A DNA stretch of 64,000 bases from Lachnospiraceae bacterium (lineage in GTDB: Bacteria > Bacillota > Clostridia > Lachnospirales > Lachnospiraceae): contig VSNO01000002.1 of NCBI GenBank assembly GCA_009774375.1, positions 1 to 64,000 on the forward strand, written 5' to 3'. Under the pieces are notes generated by a model. It had not been told where the DNA came from and did no database searches. It saw only the letters and a program-made list of their open reading frames with translations. Positions 22,474 to 32,338 of this stretch are shown here, in pieces. Positions within the stretch are counted from its first letter, which is position 1; every line of letters begins with the position of its first letter. Position numbers and translations under genes: made by a program.

Positions 22474-25446
22474 CTATCGTCTCAGATACTCCTCCACCGG
22501 GACTCCGACCGTCAGGATCTCAAAGGGTTTGTAGGCGATGCGATCCACCATTTCCTCCCCTTCCACATCCTCCAGCATATTCATCAGATATCCTTTCAGC
22601 GGCAGTTTCACAGTGCCTCTTTGCCCGTCCTGTTCACTCAGACGGAACACCACGTATTTCCCGTTCTCGGACAGCTTTGCCGCCTGCAGATACAGCGGCC
22701 CGAAATCAAGATCCGGGCTTTCGACGGCAGTCCTCACCAGCGGAACATTATAGGAATACGCCTTGCGGTTGATCCCGGCTTCCACTGCATCGCCTCTGTG
22801 CGGCAGGATCACATAGCAGAAATCATGATGACCGATATCAGACATGATATCAGGGCGGATATTCGAGCGGATCAGGCTCAGGGACATGCCCTTCTCCTCC
22901 ACGCCCAGACCGTACTTGCCCTCGTTGATGATCGCGATGCCGCCGCTCTTCTCGGCAAAATCGCACCACTTGTGATGACACACTTCAAACCGCGCTTTCT
23001 GCCAGCTCGTATTCCTGTGATTCTCCCGCTTGATATAGCCGGCGCTCGTATCGCACACCAGCTCCCTGGACAGAACATTGCAGGCAAATTCCGCTTTCAC
23101 CATCCGGTGTTTCTCATCCCAGTCCACGATATGCTCCACCTCGATCGCAGGGGAGTCCTTGAACAGACGGATGATCATCTGCCATGCGCTCTTTTCCTTC
23201 GGCGTCCTCAGGCGGGCTGTGAACTCCGCCACCTGCCCGTCCCCGTAGGTAAAGTGAAGCCCTTCCTCCACAGCAAAGGCGTACTCCACATCCTTGTAAT
23301 TGGGCAGAATATCCCACGCATCGTACATGCCCGGCGTGTCCTGATACAGATGCAGCTTATTGAAGTTTCCGTCGGTCCACTCCCTGTCCATCCGCTTGTC
23401 GAACAGGCTTTCTATAGAGCCGTCCGCGCCAAAACGGATCCTGTACACCGGCGTTTCCACGCGCAGCCCTTCCATGCGGAACCACGAAGTATCCGTATCG
23501 CCGTCCCAGCAGAGCGTCTTGCCGGAAAGGGCATCCATCTCCGGATTTATATAATAACCCCGGACACCCTTCCTCGTCACAGGACCTTCCGCCCACGGAA
23601 TAAAGGCCGTTTCCTCCCGTCTCTGGTTCAGCGTGTTGAAATAACGCTCCCCGCCCTCGTCCAACAGCGCGTCCAGGCGGATCTCCAGCTCTCCATAGTC
23701 CCGCATCGCATCCTGATAGACAGGGTTGATATGGCTTCCCGGCAGAATGTCATGAAACTGATTCAGCAAAAGCTTTTTATAGCATTTTCTCAATTCTTCT
23801 CCGGGATATTCCCTTCCCTCCCGCATCCGCAGCGTCCACAGAAGTTCCGCGTTCCGCAGTTTAAACTCCAGACGGCGGTTGGCCGCTTTCAGGTTGGACT
23901 TGGTCGTGAACGTCCCCCTGTGCATTTCCAGGTAGAGCTCCCCGTCCCACGTTTCCAGCTGTTTGTTATCTTTCAGATTGCGATGGAGAAATTCATCCGC
24001 CCGCATATGCTCCGTCCCCGGCATGATGCTCAGCTTGTCAAACCGGTTCATCAGCTCCAGCATCTCCTCTGTGACACCGCTTCCGCCGTCACCATAGCCA
24101 AACATGGACAATGTCTGGCCGCCTGTCTCCTTGTCCTGATAGGCATCCCAGTTCTCCTGGATCTGGCTGGGCATATTCCACGTGATGAAGTGGGTCGGCG
24201 GCACGCAGGCATACACCTGGCTTCCATCGATCCCTTTCCACAGGAAATTGTTGTGCGGGAACCGGTTCGTGTCGTTCCAGGTGGACATCTTGTTGGAGAC
24301 AAAATAATCCACGCCCGATTTCTTCAATATCTGCGGAAGGATCCAGCTGTTCCCAAACACGTCCGGCAGCCAGGCGTTGTCCACTGTGATGCCAAAAGCT
24401 TCCCTGTAATAGTGCTGTCCGTACAGACACTGACGGATCAGACTCTCCGCATTCGGTATATTGCAGTCCGGCTCCACATACATAGCGCCCACCGGCTCAA
24501 ACTGCCCCTTCTCTATTTTTTCCTTCAATTCCGCAAACAGCTCCGGATAATATTTCTCCAGCAGCTCATAAGTGTATGGCTGGGTGTGCGCATATCTGAA
24601 TTCCGGATACTGGTCCATCAGGCGCATCTGGATCAGTATCGTCCTGGCATTTTTCTGTACCACATGGATCCGTCTCCAGTAATAGGCGATGTCCAGATGG
24701 GAGTGCCCGACGAGCGCGACATTGCCGCTCGAGTGGAAATCCTGATTCTGGTATATATGCTCCTCTATGTACTGTACGGCTTCCCCTGCCCCCTCAAAAG
24801 TGTCAAAGTCGATCCTGTTCAGAGCCTGATCCAGCTCCCTGTTGAGGAATTGGCGGTAATCCTCGTCAAAATGAGGAGATTTCGCAATGTCAAGCAGCAG
24901 GGTCAGGTCATAATACAGATCCTGCAGATCCCCGTTTATCAGCGCCACATATGCCCCGTCAAAGATCTGCCTGCATCCTCTTAAGTGCATCGAATCCGGG
25001 TTTCTCTCATCATCCGGCTTGGAACGGTTGTACCCTTCGATCTCGATCGTAAACGTCCATTTTCCCTCCTCCAGCCATGGATCGAGCCGGATCCGGTCCC
25101 TGTTCGGGTCTATGCCGCCGGCATACCTGCCGTTGATCTTTACCATCATCTCCGCCGCCGTGTGGAGCGTAAACCAGACCGGTCCTCCCCGGAAATCCTC
25201 GGGGATCGTCGCCGTTCCTCTGATAAAAACCGTTCCGTCCGGGGTGAAATACATCTCTCCCTTCCGCAGGGGGCGGTAATCCGACAAAAACTCATATTCG
25301 TTTTCCCCGGTCTGCACGGCATCCCTGATCTCGAGATCCGTGATCTCATGCTGTCTGCTGACCAGGCTCCTCTTTATCCACGCATACCGCAGATCCGTCC
25401 ACTCCTCCGGTCTCATACTTCTTCTGACCACTTCTACAAAAGCCAT
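22474..25446 (-). CDS. GH38 alpha-mannosidase
   Basis: 990 residues. The catalytic domain starts near 243 with VGHSHLDIAYYW (zinc His and Asp at 248-252), continues with the nucleophile Asp in NAWLPDVFG (Asp362), and has the family helical and beta-sandwich C-terminus. The N-terminal 240 residues form a jelly-roll-like extension seen in bacterial GH38. No signal peptide, so it acts in the cytoplasm on imported oligosaccharides. It is the 3' gene of a minus-strand catabolic operon with NifU-like, cupin and GH28-like genes, fed by the ABC importer. Confidence 0.93.
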   Translation of the reverse strand: MAFVEVVRRSMRPEEWTDLRYAWIKRSLVSRQHEITDLEIRDAVQTGENEYEFLSDYRPLRKGEMYFTPDGTVFIRGTATIPEDFRGGPVWFTLHTAAEMMVKINGRYAGGIDPNRDRIRLDPWLEEGKWTFTIEIEGYNRSKPDDERNPDSMHLRGCRQIFDGAYVALINGDLQDLYYDLTLLLDIAKSPHFDEDYRQFLNRELDQALNRIDFDTFEGAGEAVQYIEEHIYQNQDFHSSGNVALVGHSHLDIAYYWRRIHVVQKNARTILIQMRLMDQYPEFRYAHTQPYTYELLEKYYPELFAELKEKIEKGQFEPVGAMYVEPDCNIPNAESLIRQCLYGQHYYREAFGITVDNAWLPDVFGNSWILPQILKKSGVDYFVSNKMSTWNDTNRFPHNNFLWKGIDGSQVYACVPPTHFITWNMPSQIQENWDAYQDKETGGQTLSMFGYGDGGSGVTEEMLELMNRFDKLSIMPGTEHMRADEFLHRNLKDNKQLETWDGELYLEMHRGTFTTKSNLKAANRRLEFKLRNAELLWTLRMREGREYPGEELRKCYKKLLLNQFHDILPGSHINPVYQDAMRDYGELEIRLDALLDEGGERYFNTLNQRREETAFIPWAEGPVTRKGVRGYYINPEMDALSGKTLCWDGDTDTSWFRMEGLRVETPVYRIRFGADGSIESLFDKRMDREWTDGNFNKLHLYQDTPGMYDAWDILPNYKDVEYAFAVEEGLHFTYGDGQVAEFTARLRTPKEKSAWQMIIRLFKDSPAIEVEHIVDWDEKHRMVKAEFACNVLSRELVCDTSAGYIKRENHRNTSWQKARFEVCHHKWCDFAEKSGGIAIINEGKYGLGVEEKGMSLSLIRSNIRPDIMSDIGHHDFCYVILPHRGDAVEAGINRKAYSYNVPLVRTAVESPDLDFGPLYLQAAKLSENGKYVVFRLSEQDGQRGTVKLPLKGYLMNMLEDVEGEEMVDRIAYKPFEILTVGVPVEEYLRR

Positions 25447-25458
25447 AATCTTCCTCCC

Positions 25459-25704
25459 TTAGTTATCCCAGAAAAAGGGCTTGACGCGCAGGGGCTTAAT
25501 GGTGATGTCCTCATCCAAGTCCCGCTTTACCTCCTGGCAGATCCAGTCAAGGCACCTGTCCAGAATGATGCATTTCGAGCACTCCCCCCTGAAGACCAGC
25601 TCAAGCTGTCCGTCCTCATAAGAAACAAATTCCACCCATCCGCCGTCTCCCCGGATCCTCGGCGCGATCTTATTGCAAATATACTCTTTCATAAAATGAA
25701 CCAT
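25459..25704 (-). CDS. NifU-like domain small protein
   Basis: 81 residues. The pattern KIAPRIRGDGGWVEFVSYED, then LVFRGECSKC, matches the C-terminal NifU iron-sulfur scaffold domain with its CxxC, though the usual Pro after the second Cys is absent and a further Cys lies seven residues on. It sits between the GH38 and cupin genes with gaps of 12 and 13 bases, an odd place for an iron-sulfur assembly factor. A redefined role in the pathway is possible. The start could be the second in-frame ATG. Confidence 0.7.
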   Translation of the reverse strand: MVHFMKEYICNKIAPRIRGDGGWVEFVSYEDGQLELVFRGECSKCIILDRCLDWICQEVKRDLDEDITIKPLRVKPFFWDN

Positions 25705-25717
25705 GCCTTTCCATATT

Positions 25718-26041
25718 TCAATTCAAAAAATCTTCCCTTTTCGGCGAGAACACATCCACCAGCTTCCCCGCCTCCAGGCACACCGTTCCGTGGAGCGTAT
25801 CCGGCGGTATCAGCACACAGTCCCCTTTCGAGACCTCGCCTGTCTCCTCCCCGATCGTAAACGCAAACTTTCCCTCCGCGATATACGTAACCTGTGTATG
25901 CGGGTGCTTGTGCACATTGCCCTTTGCCCCTGTCTCAAAGGTGATCTCGCACATCATCATGGCATCGTTATACCCCATCACTTTCCTGGTGACGCCCGGT
26001 TCACAACCCGTAACGCCGCACGCTTCGCTGTATACAAACAT
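25718..26041 (-). CDS. kdgF: KdgF-like cupin
   Basis: 107 residues, single cupin. GVTRKVMGY, HKHPHTQVTYI and IPPDTLHG give the His/Gln metal ligands, and the ending VFSPKREDFL is typical of KdgF. KdgF proteins speed conversion of unsaturated uronates from pectin or alginate to the linear keto form, upstream of KduI, which is encoded at 53518. The neighbouring GH28-like gene supports a pectin link. A plain sugar-binding cupin remains possible. Confidence 0.82.
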   Translation of the reverse strand: MFVYSEACGVTGCEPGVTRKVMGYNDAMMMCEITFETGAKGNVHKHPHTQVTYIAEGKFAFTIGEETGEVSKGDCVLIPPDTLHGTVCLEAGKLVDVFSPKREDFLN

Positions 26042-26056
26042 ATGAAACCTCCTTAT

Positions 26057-27970
26057 TCAAATTTCCTGAAGACAATCCTCCCACACGATGCATTCCCTCT
26101 GATTCATGCTCCTGGGAACGATATGGCAGTCCTCGACCGTCACATTCTCTCCGTGGCGGATGTACAATCCATATGCGGGCACATCCCCAAAGGCATTGTT
26201 CTCCGGATAATCCCGCACATTCTCATACACGGTCTGCTCCGGGTGCAGCTCTTCCTGGTTGTCCCGGTACACCGCGCACAATTCCCGAATGTAGATATCC
26301 TTCACCCTGCCTTCGGATATGCTGTCTTCTCCCATGTCCCGAAAACCGGTGATGATCCCCGGAACTTCAACCTCCTGCGCATCGATCCGCTCGATCGTGA
26401 CATGCTCGATCGCACCGTGCGTCCTGCGCTCCCTGTCATCGCCGGAACCATATTTGTTTCTCTTATTCAGGCAGATGAACAGCGGACAGCACACCCGGTC
26501 CATCTCGACATCGCGGATCTCTATATTCCGCACATGGCTTCCGTCCGCGGATTCGATCGAGATCCCGGACACCGTACCCGGGAAAATATCCGGCAGCATA
26601 AACCTGCAGTGTTCCAGCCTGACATCCTCAATATCAAAATACGTCTCTGTTCCTATCTTAAAGGCGTTCATCACGGACACGACCGTGCAGTCCCTGATCC
26701 GGATGTCCTTCGTCCCTCTCATTTCCGCCTGGCAGCCCTTGATCCCGATCCCGTCATGCTCCCGCCTTCTGGGTGATTTGATACAGATCCCGTCATCCGC
26801 GCAGGAGATGAAGCAGTGTCCGATCTCCACCTGACTGCTCCCCATGATATCGATGCCGTCCGTATTGGCCACATGGCGGTTTCCGCTGATCACCAGATCG
26901 CTGACCTGTACCTTCCGGCTGCAGTCCAGTACCAGCGTCCAGTCCAGCGCCCCCTCGATGATGATGTTGCTGATCGTCACTTCCTCACAGCCGCAGATCC
27001 ACACCGTGTACATAGGCCGCTCGATCGGGCGCAGCCCCTCCGCATACTTATCCTCCGCATAGCGGATCCTGGAGCGGTACGCATAGCGGATCGTATCCAC
27101 CGGATACCCCATCGGATCAAACAGCCTGGGCGGCAGCTTTGTCTTTTCAAGCGGCTCAAGCAATGGCCGCTTCAGGGGCAGATAGGCAAAATACTCACCG
27201 TTTCCGATGATCTTCCCGCCTCCCCGGATGCTCACGTTTCGGGCACCCATGCAGGTCAGGAGCGCATCGTCATAATTGGAAAGGTTTTTGGATGCACACA
27301 GCGCGGAATCCATGGCGATCCACAATGTCGTGTTGTCATAGACCCGGACAGACCCCACACAGTAATGTCCCCCTGTGACCAGCACGATGCCGCCGCCCGC
27401 ATCCCTCGCCGCCTCCGCGGCCGCCATAAAAGGCTCCGTGCACAGGGTCGCCCCGTCCGCTATGGCTCCATAATCCCGTATGTCAAATACAGGAACACCT
27501 TCCGGCAGGGTTTCCCGGCAGATATATTCCCCAAAAGGAAGCGCCCTGTAATAATCTCCGTCGTACACAACGCCCCGTTCCGGCGCTGTCGCCTGATCCC
27601 GCTCAAAGTTCTGCCAGTGCCGCTGATCCCTGCTGACTGCCAGACAGATCCGTGTCCCGGAGGCATTCAGCTCATACTTCACATACAGGGCGAGCTCCTC
27701 ATCCCATACGGTCGAGCAGCCCGGTGACTTCTGTTCCCCTTTCGCACGCTCAAGCGCCGGCAGATCCTCCTCCGAGAGCGATCTGAACTCCTGCCAGCGC
27801 CGCAGATCCCTGCTCGTGCTGATCCATCTGCCATCCGGACCCGCTACGGTCAGATAATGCATGCCTTCATGGCAAAAGGCGGAAAGGCTCTGCCACACGC
27901 TGTTATCTGATCCAGGAAAAACCAGGGGCGTACTGATCGCCGCGATCTCCTTTTTTCTTGTCAAGGCCAT
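26057..27970 (-). CDS. GH28-like right-handed beta-helix protein with GH43-like N-terminal part
   Basis: 637 residues; the ATG at 27970 follows GGAGGA by four bases and is preferred over 27982. About 1-165 repeat W(I/T)STSRDLRRWQ-like strands as in GH43/GH32 propellers, but too short for a full propeller. About 168-637 is a pectinase-type helix starting FDIRDYGAIADG, with NTDGIDI and CADDGICIKS in place of NTD and DD motifs. The usual GHG is not recognisable (VMNAFKIGTET). So it may cleave an unusual uronate or deoxysugar linkage, or be altered. No signal peptide. Confidence 0.75.
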   Translation of the reverse strand: MALTRKKEIAAISTPLVFPGSDNSVWQSLSAFCHEGMHYLTVAGPDGRWISTSRDLRRWQEFRSLSEEDLPALERAKGEQKSPGCSTVWDEELALYVKYELNASGTRICLAVSRDQRHWQNFERDQATAPERGVVYDGDYYRALPFGEYICRETLPEGVPVFDIRDYGAIADGATLCTEPFMAAAEAARDAGGGIVLVTGGHYCVGSVRVYDNTTLWIAMDSALCASKNLSNYDDALLTCMGARNVSIRGGGKIIGNGEYFAYLPLKRPLLEPLEKTKLPPRLFDPMGYPVDTIRYAYRSRIRYAEDKYAEGLRPIERPMYTVWICGCEEVTISNIIIEGALDWTLVLDCSRKVQVSDLVISGNRHVANTDGIDIMGSSQVEIGHCFISCADDGICIKSPRRREHDGIGIKGCQAEMRGTKDIRIRDCTVVSVMNAFKIGTETYFDIEDVRLEHCRFMLPDIFPGTVSGISIESADGSHVRNIEIRDVEMDRVCCPLFICLNKRNKYGSGDDRERRTHGAIEHVTIERIDAQEVEVPGIITGFRDMGEDSISEGRVKDIYIRELCAVYRDNQEELHPEQTVYENVRDYPENNAFGDVPAYGLYIRHGENVTVEDCHIVPRSMNQRECIVWEDCLQEI

Positions 27971-28004
27971 ATTCTCCTCCATCCTTCAACATTCTAAACA
28001 GTCC

Positions 28005-30443
28005 CTAATCCACGAACTGCGTCCTGTCCTCCCCGACACGGTACACAAGCGCAAAATCGCTTCCCGTGGAGAGCTTTTTCTGCACGCTGTCATACACCGG
28101 ACACAGATTCCTGACATCCTCCGCAAAATCCGCCAGACTGCCATAGTCCTGTCCTCCTCTGCAGACACACAGGTAGGCAGCGCTGCTCTCATACACGCGG
28201 AACTCACAGTCAAAGATCATATCGCTGTAAGGCTGCAGCCTGCCGCTGCTCCACAGCGCCAGATATCCCTGATCCTTCTTAAGGATCAGCCAGTGGGGAT
28301 CTGCTATATACTCGTCAAACCTGCCGACCGGACAATACACATGTGTAAACCGGATCGGATGGCCGTCCGGAATGTCATACACTGCCCCCAGCATGCCATG
28401 AACCTGCTTCAGGGCCGGCATCACCCCATTGCCAAACCAATATCCCGGCCTCATGCCGGAGTGTTCCGCATACGTTCCCGGATGGTTCACAAATACGACC
28501 GCCTCCGGTGAAAGCGCTCCATACCACATATGCTGCTGATATCCGTACACCCCAGGCTGAAAATACGTAGTGCCGTGGAAACACTCATTCAACGAGCGCG
28601 TATAAGCGTGGGAAGCCCTGTCTCCTCCCGCTGTCCCGCGGATATTCGGCCACCGCTCGAAGGCATCCCCGCGCGGCGACTGCACGGAAGTCAGACAGTA
28701 ATCCCTGTTTTTCTCCAGCGCGATCAGGGCATTTCCCGAGGCATAAGTCCCCTCCACCTCCTTCTCCATCAGCTCTGTCAGTCCGTCCGGAAAACGATAG
28801 GTGCTGTTCGCGAGAAACGCCAGCCACCCTTCCCCGTAGACATCCGGCGCTTTGGGATCCAGAAGATGGATGATGGACTGCGCCCCCTGGTCAAATGGAT
28901 AGATCACTTCCCTGTACACCCGTCCCATGGGTGCGATGACACTGCCCCGGAAAGTCTGCCGGCACAGTTCCTGTACCAGGCGGTCTGTCAGCGCCCTTGC
29001 CCTGCTCGAAATGTCCGCTTCCGCGAAATCCACCACGTTCAACAGCGCCGCCAGGGTGACACACATGTACACGGTGCTCAAAAACTCCTCAAATCCCCCG
29101 TTTTCCACATCCTCCAGCCATTCCAGCACTTTCCGCTTCCCGAAGAGGGCGAGCTCCCGCCCCTTCATGCCGGCTCTCGTGAAATAATCCTCCGGGTAAA
29201 AGCTGCCCGCGTCCATGGCAGAGGCATAGAACATGAGCGCATGGTTCTCGCTCCAGAAGCACATGGCATCCGCCCCCTCCATATCCATCCAGTAGCGGTA
29301 ATCCAGCAGGACCTCCCGCACCCGCTCCGCCAGTTCCCCGTCCAGCTCATAGTGATGCATATAGCGGAGCAGGCCGCAGAGCAGGAAATCCGAGCAGTCC
29401 ACACGCCTGCGGATCAGCTCCAGATCATCCAGAAACCGTTCCCTGTCCCGCGGACACTCCCTTCCCAGATATTTTCTTGCCAGAATGTTTGATATGGCAA
29501 AACCAAATTTGCCCCGGTTCAGGCTGCCCACAGAAGCGATCCGCTCCATGACTGCCCTGAAATTCTCTTCCCGGGACAGCGTCTGATCCCTGTATACAGG
29601 CCTGTATCGCTCCGCAGATTCGAGCGTCCTTGTCAGCTCATATCCCGCTCCCTCGATGCGCATCGTCACACATCGGATCCCCTCCGGGATCTCAAGCGCT
29701 GTCCCTTCTTTCGGCTGCTGCCACACCAGCTCCCCGCACATCACCTCATAGTCCGGGCTTGCCTTGTGACTGCAGTACGAGAGCCCTGCGGGCGCCTGAC
29801 CGGGAAACAGTACCTTTCCGTCTCTCAGCTGCAGACCGGTGAGAAATCCCACTTCCTCATAAACGCGGTCCTGAACCGCCTCATCAGGCAGCGCGACTTC
29901 GACTGCTTCCTGATTCTCCCTGACCTGTACGGCCAGCATGTTCCTAGTATCCCGCACCCCCAGATTCTCACAGTCAAAATACAGGAGATTGTTCCCCGCC
30001 TTCAGGGGCAGCTCCACATCCAGATACTGGATGGGCTTATACACCGGCCTCTTCACCTCGCCCACGAGCTTTCCGTTCAGATACACGCCCACTGCCATAT
30101 ACGTCCAGATCCTGATGCCGACCCGCTCATCCCCTGAGGTGTGCAGAACCGTCGCCGCAGCCAGACGGACCTTCTGCAAAGTCGAGTAAAAATCTGACAC
30201 ATCGATGAAGCAGTTCCCGTAGGCGGCATAAACCGTCCACGGCGCTCCATGCTCCTGTCTGTCCCCCATCCGGATCCGGGGCTCGATCTCTTTTACTTTT
30301 GGCGTGACGATCTCAGCCCGCAGCGCCGCCTCCAGGGCAAGCTGCTCCGCTGCCCTGGTATCAGAATCATAATCCTCTGTCACAGGTCCTGCGATCATAT
30401 ACTGCATCACATACCCGTCAATTCCCAGTTTCCATCTATGCAT
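28005..30443 (-). CDS. Unrecognised 812-residue protein of glycan operon
   Basis: I do not recognise a family. The ATG at 30443 follows GAGG by six bases and is preferred over 30455. Residues about 85-190 look like a galactose-binding-like sandwich (VGIRIWTYMAVGVYLNGKLV). The central part (about 290-560) is helix-rich with CFWSENHALMFYASAMDAG, reminiscent of alpha/alpha toroid lyases and hydrolases. The C-terminus is beta-rich. No signal peptide. Between the GH28-like gene and the importer it is most likely an intracellular glycosidase or lyase of the same pathway. Confidence 0.55.
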   Translation of the reverse strand: MHRWKLGIDGYVMQYMIAGPVTEDYDSDTRAAEQLALEAALRAEIVTPKVKEIEPRIRMGDRQEHGAPWTVYAAYGNCFIDVSDFYSTLQKVRLAAATVLHTSGDERVGIRIWTYMAVGVYLNGKLVGEVKRPVYKPIQYLDVELPLKAGNNLLYFDCENLGVRDTRNMLAVQVRENQEAVEVALPDEAVQDRVYEEVGFLTGLQLRDGKVLFPGQAPAGLSYCSHKASPDYEVMCGELVWQQPKEGTALEIPEGIRCVTMRIEGAGYELTRTLESAERYRPVYRDQTLSREENFRAVMERIASVGSLNRGKFGFAISNILARKYLGRECPRDRERFLDDLELIRRRVDCSDFLLCGLLRYMHHYELDGELAERVREVLLDYRYWMDMEGADAMCFWSENHALMFYASAMDAGSFYPEDYFTRAGMKGRELALFGKRKVLEWLEDVENGGFEEFLSTVYMCVTLAALLNVVDFAEADISSRARALTDRLVQELCRQTFRGSVIAPMGRVYREVIYPFDQGAQSIIHLLDPKAPDVYGEGWLAFLANSTYRFPDGLTELMEKEVEGTYASGNALIALEKNRDYCLTSVQSPRGDAFERWPNIRGTAGGDRASHAYTRSLNECFHGTTYFQPGVYGYQQHMWYGALSPEAVVFVNHPGTYAEHSGMRPGYWFGNGVMPALKQVHGMLGAVYDIPDGHPIRFTHVYCPVGRFDEYIADPHWLILKKDQGYLALWSSGRLQPYSDMIFDCEFRVYESSAAYLCVCRGGQDYGSLADFAEDVRNLCPVYDSVQKKLSTGSDFALVYRVGEDRTQFVD

Positions 30444-30476
30444 CGTATTCCTCATTTCCGCACATTGTGCTGTGTG

Positions 30477-31343
30477 TTATCCCTTTACAGCGCCCGCTGT
30501 CATACCGCTCATAAAGTTCCTGCTGAAGATACAGTAGATCACGAGCATCGGGATGATCGCTATGCTGGCGCCGGCAAACATGATGTCCCACGCCGCTGCG
30601 CCGTCTCCGGCATTTTTCAGCATATTCACGCCCACCGTGAGCGGTCTCAAGTTCTCGTTTGTCATCGTAAATACCAATGGAAGGATATATTCATTCCAGC
30701 CCTGTCTGAAAGAGAGCAGGGCGATCGTCGCCATCACCGGCTTCAGCAGCGGCAGGATCACCAGCCGGTAGATCTGGAAGAAGGTGCACCCGTCGATCTT
30801 GGCCGCCTCGTCCAGCTCCATCGGAAGCGCGTTCACAAAACCGCGGCTCAGAAACAGATAGGTCGCCTGACCGCCGCCCGCCGAGATCAGGATCACGCTG
30901 ATGAGGCTCTTATTCATATGTAATTTTACAGACAGCTCAAACAGCGGCCTCAGCGATACAGAGCCCACATTGATGAACATGAACATGACGAAAATGCCGT
31001 ATAGGATCTCTTTTCCCTTGAATTTCCTCCTGGAAAATACATATCCCGCCATGGTGGAGTTGATCAGGGACACTACCATGACCCCCAGCGCCAGGAAGAT
31101 ACTGTTGACTGTATATCTGGCAAAATTTGCCTGCTGCCATGCGTTTGAATAATTTGAGAACACCCATTTCTTCGGAAAGATGTTCGTTCCCCCTACCAGA
31201 AGCTCAGAATTGCCCTTGAAGGATCCAAAGACAATATAGATCACCGGAAAGATCATCAGTACTGCCATGAACAACATAAACACCCATATCAGACCCCTCA
31301 GTATTTTTGTCTGAGTCGAATATACTGCATGCCCTTTTTCCAT
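30477..31343 (-). CDS. Carbohydrate ABC transporter permease (MalG type)
   Basis: 288 residues, six membrane helices, with the ATPase-docking EAA loop ELDEAAKIDGCTFFQIYRLVI and the terminal MSGMTAGAVKG characteristic of CUT1 MalG/MsmG permeases. It pairs with the 31356-32273 permease (gap of 12 bases). No ATPase gene is nearby; CUT1 systems of Firmicutes often share one MsmX-type ATPase encoded elsewhere. Confidence 0.94.
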   Translation of the reverse strand: MEKGHAVYSTQTKILRGLIWVFMLFMAVLMIFPVIYIVFGSFKGNSELLVGGTNIFPKKWVFSNYSNAWQQANFARYTVNSIFLALGVMVVSLINSTMAGYVFSRRKFKGKEILYGIFVMFMFINVGSVSLRPLFELSVKLHMNKSLISVILISAGGGQATYLFLSRGFVNALPMELDEAAKIDGCTFFQIYRLVILPLLKPVMATIALLSFRQGWNEYILPLVFTMTNENLRPLTVGVNMLKNAGDGAAAWDIMFAGASIAIIPMLVIYCIFSRNFMSGMTAGAVKG

Positions 31344-31355
31344 CTATGCCACCTC

Positions 31356-32273
31356 CTACACTACATCGTCCAGTTTTTTCGCCACAATATTGTAAATGAT
31401 CGTCACCGTACCCACGATCAGGGCCGCCATGATACTGAGCAGCGCGCCATAGCCGATCTGCGCCTGGCTCGTCGAGTCCGTAGCGCCAAAGATCAGATTG
31501 TATATGTACAGGAACATGACCATGGAGCGGTTGCCCGGTCCTCCCTTGGACAATACCATGATCGCCTCGTAGTCTTTGAACGCGCTTGTGATCGCCAGCA
31601 TCAGCACGACCTTCAGCACCGGCGAGAGCATCGGCAGCGTGATCCTGAAAAAGGTCTGTACACCGTTCGCCCCGTCGATCTTTGCCGATTCATACACGTC
31701 CTCGGACAGACCGTTCATACCGGTGGTAAAGTACAGCATATAATTTCCCAGACCGCCCCATATCGCCATGATCGTCACCGTCACCATGACCCAGTCACGG
31801 CTCATAAGCCATTTGATCGGAGAGTCGATGACCCCCATGTCCATCAGGATGCTGTTCGCGATACCGTTCTTGGTCGCGAAGATAAAGGCAAAGATCATAC
31901 CGGAAATGGATGTACTGATGATGGTGGGCATAAAATACATCCCGCGGAAAAGATTGGAACCTTTCATGCGCATGTTCAGCAGAACCGCCATCAGCAGCGA
32001 CAGCGGGATGATAAAGATCAGCTTGTATGCGGCGTACTCAAAGGTGTGCCCCACGCTGTTCCAGAACGTCTTGTCGCCCAGCATCCTTGTGATGTTGCGC
32101 GTCCCTGTAAAAGTGGCCGTAAACCCGTTATAATCATAACAGATATAGCGGAAGATCCAGATAAACGGATATATGGAACACACGATCAGGAATATGATGG
32201 CAGGTGTCAGCATCAGGCCGGCCACCAGACCATCCCTGCTAATTTTCATTTTCCCTTTGTTTGTTTTTTGCAT
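31356..32273 (-). CDS. Carbohydrate ABC transporter permease (MalF type)
   Basis: 305 residues, six helices, EAA loop YESAKIDGANGVQTFFRITL. CUT1 MalF/LacF-type partner of the downstream permease. A stem-loop at 32294-32320 separates it from the binding-protein gene and may lower its expression relative to that lipoprotein. Confidence 0.94.
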   Translation of the reverse strand: MQKTNKGKMKISRDGLVAGLMLTPAIIFLIVCSIYPFIWIFRYICYDYNGFTATFTGTRNITRMLGDKTFWNSVGHTFEYAAYKLIFIIPLSLLMAVLLNMRMKGSNLFRGMYFMPTIISTSISGMIFAFIFATKNGIANSILMDMGVIDSPIKWLMSRDWVMVTVTIMAIWGGLGNYMLYFTTGMNGLSEDVYESAKIDGANGVQTFFRITLPMLSPVLKVVLMLAITSAFKDYEAIMVLSKGGPGNRSMVMFLYIYNLIFGATDSTSQAQIGYGALLSIMAALIVGTVTIIYNIVAKKLDDVV

Positions 32274-32293
32274 AAAATCCTCCTTCCAACAGA

Positions 32294-32320
32294 AAGGGGA
32301 ACCATGCGCTGGCTCCCCTT
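32294..32320 (-). terminator. Intercistronic hairpin between binding protein and permeases
   Basis: AAGGGGAACCA pairs with TGGCTCCCCTT. Only two T follow on the coding strand, so it is a weak terminator or a 3' end stabiliser, common after binding-protein genes that need higher expression. Confidence 0.6.
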
Positions 32321-32338
32321 CTTCACTATTCCCATAGA

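Noticed and set aside
22444..24984. Plus-strand open frame of 846 codons
   Set aside because: It is antisense to the GH38 gene, has no ribosome site and encodes a His/Arg/Pro-rich product typical of an antisense frame in G+C-rich coding DNA.
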